Of a stretch of 64,000 nt of DNA, positions 58,901 through 64,000 are shown piece after piece. The stretch covers positions 1,178,001 to 1,242,000 of the forward strand of contig WHVD01000007.1 in NCBI GenBank assembly GCA_015178975.1, given 5' to 3'. The position numbers were made by a program, and so were the translations under genes. A model generated the notes under the pieces. The model did no database searches and had not been told where the DNA came from. It worked only from the letters and a program-made list of their open reading frames with translations. Every line of letters begins with the position of its first letter. Within the stretch, counting starts at the first letter, position 1. This DNA is from Hysterangium stoloniferum (Eukaryota > Basidiomycota > Agaricomycetes > Hysterangiales > Hysterangiaceae).

Positions 58901-58907
58901 CTTTATA
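58901..58907 (-). promoter_or_regulatory. TATA box of the whole Family 1 gene
   Basis: TATAAAG on the minus strand, 100 bp before the ATG at 58801, followed by CACCGCCACAATGCGA. The box and surroundings are kept in several other copies at the same distance, which suggests the core promoter. Confidence 0.55.
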
Positions 58908-59487
58908 CAGGATACCCAGCGATTCACCCTTTCCTTTTACACAACCTCAAGCCTCAACCTCCCTCATTCATACATTCTCCAGAATTGTCTCAAGTTCTCT
59001 CACTATGGTATACACCAATTCCTTGGTCTTCAACAGATTGTCTACGGCAGAGAGGAGATATGGTAGTTATGAATAGTTCGATGAACCTTCACCGCATAAT
59101 GTGGCAACTTCTGACTTCTCGAGCGCTAGAGTTTTGGGAATTAATCTCTTACGTTAGTTGAGAAGTGACATGTCAATTGATAGAATATGTAAATGCAGTG
59201 GATGCTATCCATGACAGTGCTTCTCAGGTACAGCCCCGCCACTCCGGCTATATTTAGCGGAAACATCCGCTTCGTGTTCAATTCTATCAGAATTCCAACA
59301 AGCATCTCATTTTAATAATTCTTTACTTGGGGTCATTGGCATAGAAAGTAAATATGCCTGTTTGTGACGAGTACGTCAGGTTTTCATTAACAAATTGTGC
59401 ATGTAATCTATATTCAGTTATAATTAAGTACAGGCTAGAATTAGTATTACCCGGTCCTTGTGAGCAGAGTAATGGGGAACCCCTCCA
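58908..59487. other. Upstream region between divergent Family 1 and block Z
   Basis: Matches 10560-11470 without the solo LTR found there, and thus shows the ancestral, uninterrupted state. Frames at 58815-59161 are not kept. Confidence 0.5.
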
Positions 59488-59700
59488 TTGAATGGTATCA
59501 TGATTTTGTTCATCATTTCCCGTCCTGGAACTTCAAGGTTCATGATGAAAACAGCATATGTAATATCCTGCCCGTGTGACGTATCGTGGTATTTTCATGT
59601 TTCTATCACCCTATTTTTATTAATATATTGTGTAAAGAGGACATATTTTAATGCTTTGAAACTTGCTGATGTATGTGTATTAGTACATAATTAACTTGAT
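59488..59700 (+). repeat. Block Z copy
   Basis: A 68-codon frame (SRPGTSRFMMKTAYVISCPC, then YFNALKLADVCVLVHN) is the longest open version of block Z. It ends in a stop about 215 bp before the Family 2 head. Confidence 0.5.
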
Positions 59701-59913
59701 TATCAAATGCAAGTTCAGAAGTGGCCAGCTGGGTATCTCACTTGACGTGCCTGACCCGCATTTTGTATATATATATCTTTGTCAATTCAAGAGTGGCTGG
59801 TGGTCTAGCCTGGAGTATAATCACCTGAAACCGACACGATGAAGCCTACGAACCTTAGATACATACTAACGAGAACTCTGAATCGCCAGGAATCGTACAA
59901 AGTTGGGTGAGAG

Positions 59914-60600
59914 ATGGCAAAACGTTCTCGGACGCCGAGGACCGTATTCACCTCGATAATGGCGACATCATGTCTCATTCAGCTGCTTGTTTCTGGTAAT
60001 ATCATCACCAATCCAGCCAGGTGCTCAAAATGGTTCCGTTTAAATAAAGAACATCCTTGTTTGAATTGAAGACTCGTCACTACAATGGTTTCAGGCGCTC
60101 GGAGGAATAACGGCTATCTGGGATGTTCCAGACGCTACACCATGTCCAGGGGCGCATTCTCGATTACGGGGCCTTCCTTCCGTGAGCGGCCCGAATGAAA
60201 TACCAATTTACTGATGCCTCGTCTTCTTCAAGATATCCCGTGTCCTTGGGGCTTCTTCCTCTTCCTTTTACTCCTTCACGCCGCGGTCACAGAATGTCGG
60301 GGATATACAAGTGTGTCACCCGGTAGGCTTCCTCTACCTAATATAGACCGGGTTACTATCAAGTGGTCATGGCCTCTGGCTTCCTCCCACGTCCCCTGTA
60401 TCGCTACGCATCAGTTATACATTATAGCACTCTCACAAGTGCCTTTGGATGCTGGTTGACTTTTTTTTGCAATATTCGCCTCGTCTTTATCCTCAAATCT
60501 GATCCCATGGGAGCGAGGCGGTCCAGCATCGAGGGGAGGTTTCGAATGAAGGGAAATACTTAATATAATGCGCCCAAAGCAGTCGCTATACGGTGTTAAA
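59914..60600 (+). pseudogene. Family 2 block, copy next to the whole Family 1 gene
   Basis: The head MAKRSRTPRTVFTSIMAT, then CLIQLLVSGN, starts at 59914. EDSSLQWFQALGGITAIW is open in another frame near 60070, and LLQDIPCPWGFFLF to PLDAG at 60214-60459 in a third. These segments are also open in other copies, which speaks for former coding by at least part of the block. It may instead be spliced in a way I did not resolve. It diverges from the whole Family 1 gene across a shared 1.1 kb upstream region. Confidence 0.45.
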
Positions 60601-61055
60601 GGCTCCTCCTTGCATTCCAAAGGTTGTGCCCCATGATAGCCAATCAGGAGATTGAACATTCATTTTGAAGATTAGGTGAATCTGACCGAGATAACCGTCG
60701 GCATGGATTAGTGAGTTGCGGGTGTTGTTTGCTGCTATTCAATTACTGGCTTCATGCTATCCCAACTAACTGATACGCTGCTTTCTGTGAAACTTCTGAG
60801 GGTGATATCAACGTGCGCATAGCATCAACGAGAAGCTGCCAGGCACACAAAGGCGGTCAGACGTGACCATATGCACTGTGGAATTGGTTCATACTATGTA
60901 GCTTTACATAAATGAGAAATATCGCTACAAGGCGAGTGAAGGAAAGAGTAATAGTACTATCCTTCCTCCTGGTTCGGATAGTGTATCAGTGCTATCCAAG
61001 AGACATTATGCGTGCGGAATGGATGGAACAAGAGCATCAGCACGCTAGTCATGGT
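60601..61055. other. Spacer fused to Family 1 exon 3
   Basis: Matches 12661-13030. At about 61055 it passes straight into exon 3 of the next Family 1 copy, so a piece equal to 13035-13835 (exons 4 and 5) has been lost here. Confidence 0.5.
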
Positions 61056-62138
61056 CCGATGACCGCAAGGTGCTTAAGGAGGAAGGGAGGTGGATTGCAG
61101 GGGGATGACAAATATCGGGCGATTTGAAGAATAAATGTCGATGCAACTCATTAACATTTGTGTGTAGCGGTGATTTTATGACAGCATTGTAAAGTGAAGA
61201 CGTAATTGAAGTTGATCGCCGATCTACATGCGACGATCGAGCGCCGGGACGTCAGAGGAAGGCCGAACCCAAAGATACTATCAGTTTGTCAGTGTTTCCT
61301 CCCTTCCTCCGCTGTATAACACTTGAACTATAGAACCCCCCTAATACCACTGATGCCTGTTGTCGAATTCGGAGGGGGTATATGGGTCTACAAACATTGA
61401 ATAAGTATGTCCGGTGTTTAATGATTGCCATGTTGTGGCCTACCTCATCAAATTAATGCTCTCTTGAATGACAACTCCCAGTCTTTTCAGCGTAATATAC
61501 CTTTGTAGAAGCTTGTTGAAGCCCTTGTCGTCTCCGTATCCACGCGCGATTCGCTTGTATAGCGTCAACTTTGCCATCAGCGAAACCTTCTTTGCGTTGA
61601 ACAGCACTTTCATTCCAATCCTTTCCAAACCGACTCCTAATAAATATCCTGGGGCAATTTTAATACTTGAAGATGAGCTATCAGGAAGTGAGCCCCCTCC
61701 CCAGTCGATATTATGGCTCGGATATGCACCGAGATTTGATGTCGCGTTGGTGGACCCCCCTCGCATCTTAATAATTGTCGGGGGGTCATGACAATTTCTC
61801 TCTCCTTGGCACTGAAAGCATGAGGTTTGTCAAGAGTGTATGTGACAAGCATATTTCATTTTGCACACCCATTCTTCCACCAAACTTCCACGTCTTCTTT
61901 AGACAATAGTATGTGCTCGTCGTCTTCAGGTGCTCGATAACATAAACCATGCCCACGTTCCAGACAGCTCCATCGTCCTCGAAGCTTCATCTGGAATCGT
62001 TCCCTCATTCTCGTCTCATTGATATCCTGTCGTTCTAACCTCAATACAGCCGGTGAAACCAAGGGTTGTAGCCACTCAACCTTGTAGGAGGGGTATGATA
62101 TTTTGCCTGTTCAGAGGTATCTCCTTGGAAGTTGACAT
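61056..62138 (-). pseudogene. Family 1 copy, exons 1-3 only, broken
   Basis: Exon 1 starts at 62138 (MSTSKEIPLNRQNIIPLLQG) and then loses frame, with further readable parts (MRERFQMKLRGRWSCLE). Exon 2 (61440-61800) is well kept: GGGSLPDSSSSSIKIAPGYL, LMAKLTLYKRIARGYG. Exon 3 (61056-61420) is partial. Direct-repeat partner: 13033-14916. Confidence 0.7.
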
Positions 62139-62640
62139 TGGTGATAGGAGTCATCCTCATGTCGGAATGGAATGCTGCCCTTTTAAGGGGCAGTTAGCCG
62201 GAGAGTCAATGTTCAGCCATAGCTTTGAGGCTGTGCTCCTACAGGATACCCACTGTTCCTTCGTTTCCTATTAAATGACTTACAGTTCCACTCGTCCTTT
62301 TCCAATATTACAGCCAGGGGATACTCTCAAGTTACTTTAATAATTGCTTCCCGGTATTCCTTAACTTCATTAGATCGCATACTGCAGACAACACAGGTGG
62401 CAGCTGGGAATGCATTGACAAGCTTTCACCGCATAATGTGGCTTGATTACTTCATTGTAGGCCAATCCAGCTTTCCCGTCAGTTCAGACGTGAGATATCC
62501 ATGGATAAATATGTAAATGCAGTGATGCTATCCATGGGCAGTGCTTCTCAGGTACAGCCTCAGGCGCTTCGTTTCAGCATTCCAACGAGGAACCCATTTT
62601 AATGATTTCTTAATTATGCTAATTGGGGTCAAACCTGAAT
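62139..62640. other. Family 1 upstream block
   Basis: Matches 14917-15430. No gene seen. Confidence 0.45.
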
Positions 62641-63110
62641 ATCACGTTCTGTTTTTCTTTTCAGATTCTTGGGTTCGGACTCAATGGGTACTCTCAGTCG
62701 GACTGAACTTCTAAGGGAACATCTGGCGGTGTCTCCTGGGTTATAACCACCATTTGGGCTCACTTTCCAACGGCATGCTTGATGGGAGTGTTTGAAACCT
62801 CATGGCCATATTCCCAGAGTTTTCTTCTCAAAGTTATATTATGCTTCTTGCTGCAGTATTGTCATCCCCACTATCCTTTCCCGGTCCGTCCATACAATAA
62901 TCTTCGTTTTGGCTACTTTATAGAAAGACAAGGCACCCATGCAGGCTTGCCCGTATTCTCTCGACTGGCATTGAGCGCCACCCCCGTGCGTGCAAATGTT
63001 TGTGCCATCGATGATCCACCTAATAGTGGAGGCTTGTATGCTTTGAGCCAGGGTTTGACGATGCACAAGAGCTTCTTTGGTAAGTGGAAGTCATAAGTCT
63101 CGCAGCTCAA
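62641..63110 (+). other. Block W, second copy
   Basis: The frame 62779-63096 reads RFGYFIERQGTHAGLPVFSR and continues to YALSQGLTMHKSFFGKWKS. Its partner at 15568-15852 keeps part of it in shifted frames. The minus strand is also open (62839-63066), so the strand is not certain. Confidence 0.35.
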
Positions 63111-63640
63111 AATTTCTAATTTGCTTAAATCTAGTCCAATGTCACAAGGTGATATTGTTTATCCAGAAGATGTTCCAGCCTATCTACACACGCCATGAAT
63201 GCCATTCGAATGCTTTTGCGTTGTTCTCGCCCGTATTTCTCTTTGTCGAGGAGCAGACAATCGCTGGACTCACCTGTGCACTCTGTTGTGGTTTAAAATG
63301 GTAAATTTTCGTCAAATAAAAGCATATGAGGTCGACCTCGGAACAGATTACCCGAGGCACGCTGAAAATGGGGGTTTATTGAGAACACATAAAGCTGGCT
63401 AATAGCTTTAGGGCAATGGAGACGTATTTGTAACTTGAGAACTCGGTATGTGACTTGATGTGCGTGACTCGGATTTTTTATGTACTTCGTTGATAATTAA
63501 TGAGTGGCTGGTAGTCTTTCAGCAGAGGGAGTTGACCTCGGGTGCCTTTGCACCCGATGCAATTATATCTGGAAGGACATCCGATAGGGGTAAATCAACC
63601 CAAAACACCACGCAATAGAGGAGGAAAGCCTTCCTACGTT
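63111..63640. other. Unassigned DNA before a Family 2-like head
   Basis: Partly matches 15900-16180. The 63180-63400 part is absent from the partner. No gene is supported. Confidence 0.35.
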
Positions 63641-63840
63641 TGCTCGCCGGCGTGTGACTGTTTTCTATCACCAAGGCGGATATGAGTGAGTGTCAACCTG
63701 AATATTGTGTAATGGTCGGTAAGAGATGTCGAACGAGGCACGGATGCCGAGGACCTTATTTATTAGGATAATGGAAGAGCTTCTTCCACTTTTATGCTAG
63801 CCACGTGGGAAAAAGAGTGTATATTTGGATCAAAAGAGAG
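63641..63840 (+). pseudogene. Diverged Family 2-like head, second copy
   Basis: ATG at 63726 reads MSNEARMPRTLFIRIMEELL and stops soon after. Partner of the head near 16334. Confidence 0.35.
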
Positions 63841-64000
63841 ACTTTGTGAAAGGAACAACTTTGCTTCGTTTAATGTATTCGATATTTTGTATATTTGGGG
63901 TCGTGCTTCGTATTCCTCGCTTGAGAACTATTAGCATTGTCAGGGTCGTCATCCGACAAAAATCGCCTACATTTATGATCAAGGACATTCAACCCGCTCT

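Noticed and set aside
1-64000. Family 1 plus Family 2 as one large DNA transposon or virus-like element
   Set aside because: No transposase, polymerase or capsid motif, no shared terminal repeats and no target duplications around the modules. Segmental duplication and unequal exchange explain the pattern.

Overview
The window looks like a repeat-rich, fast-rearranging part of a basidiomycete genome. Reasons: short introns (about 50-65 nt) with GTATGT, GTGCGT or GTGGGG donors, a chromodomain Ty3/Gypsy element, Copia-type miniature and solo LTRs, and a transposon-type ORF with an NTTNAEEAMH motif that I associate with mushroom genomes from memory. No bacterial features, rRNA or CRISPR were seen.

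Most of the window is built from diverged copies of one module. It holds a five-exon gene (here 'Family 1', unrecognised, 583 aa when whole) and a neighbouring conserved block ('Family 2', coding status unsettled), usually in opposite orientation, separated by conserved upstream and tail sequence. I count 17 Family 1 copies or fragments. One, at 56825-58801 (-), reads open through five exons and four in-phase introns. Another, at 33336-36503 (+), is interrupted in its reading frame only by two LTR insertions that left target-site duplications. The rest carry nonsense changes, frameshifts or truncations. A divergent 5'-truncated paralog lies at 39181-40425.

Layout. 1-39175 is a decayed quasi-palindrome centred near 22.9 kb. 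The outer arms are 1-8250 and about 28900-39175, the inner arms 17050-21000 and 24750-28500. The left arm carries an extra piece of about 8.6 kb (8.4-17.0 kb), which recurs in direct orientation at about 56.8-64.0 kb. 39.18-44.70 kb is different DNA: the divergent paralog, a transposon-type ORF and an LTR-like stretch. A third copy of the module then starts at 44.70 kb, and a 9.2-kb Gypsy-class element (46361-55550) has inserted into it. The module resumes directly after its target-site duplication.

LTR insertions punctuate the array. There are seven solo-LTR-like elements, six with clear or near-exact 5-bp target-site duplications and one decayed, a Copia-type miniature with two identical 195-bp LTRs, and two inverted 230/251-bp elements inside the Gypsy copy. 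Paralogous empty sites elsewhere in the window confirm several of them. The five substitutions between the two Gypsy LTRs are all CpG transitions.
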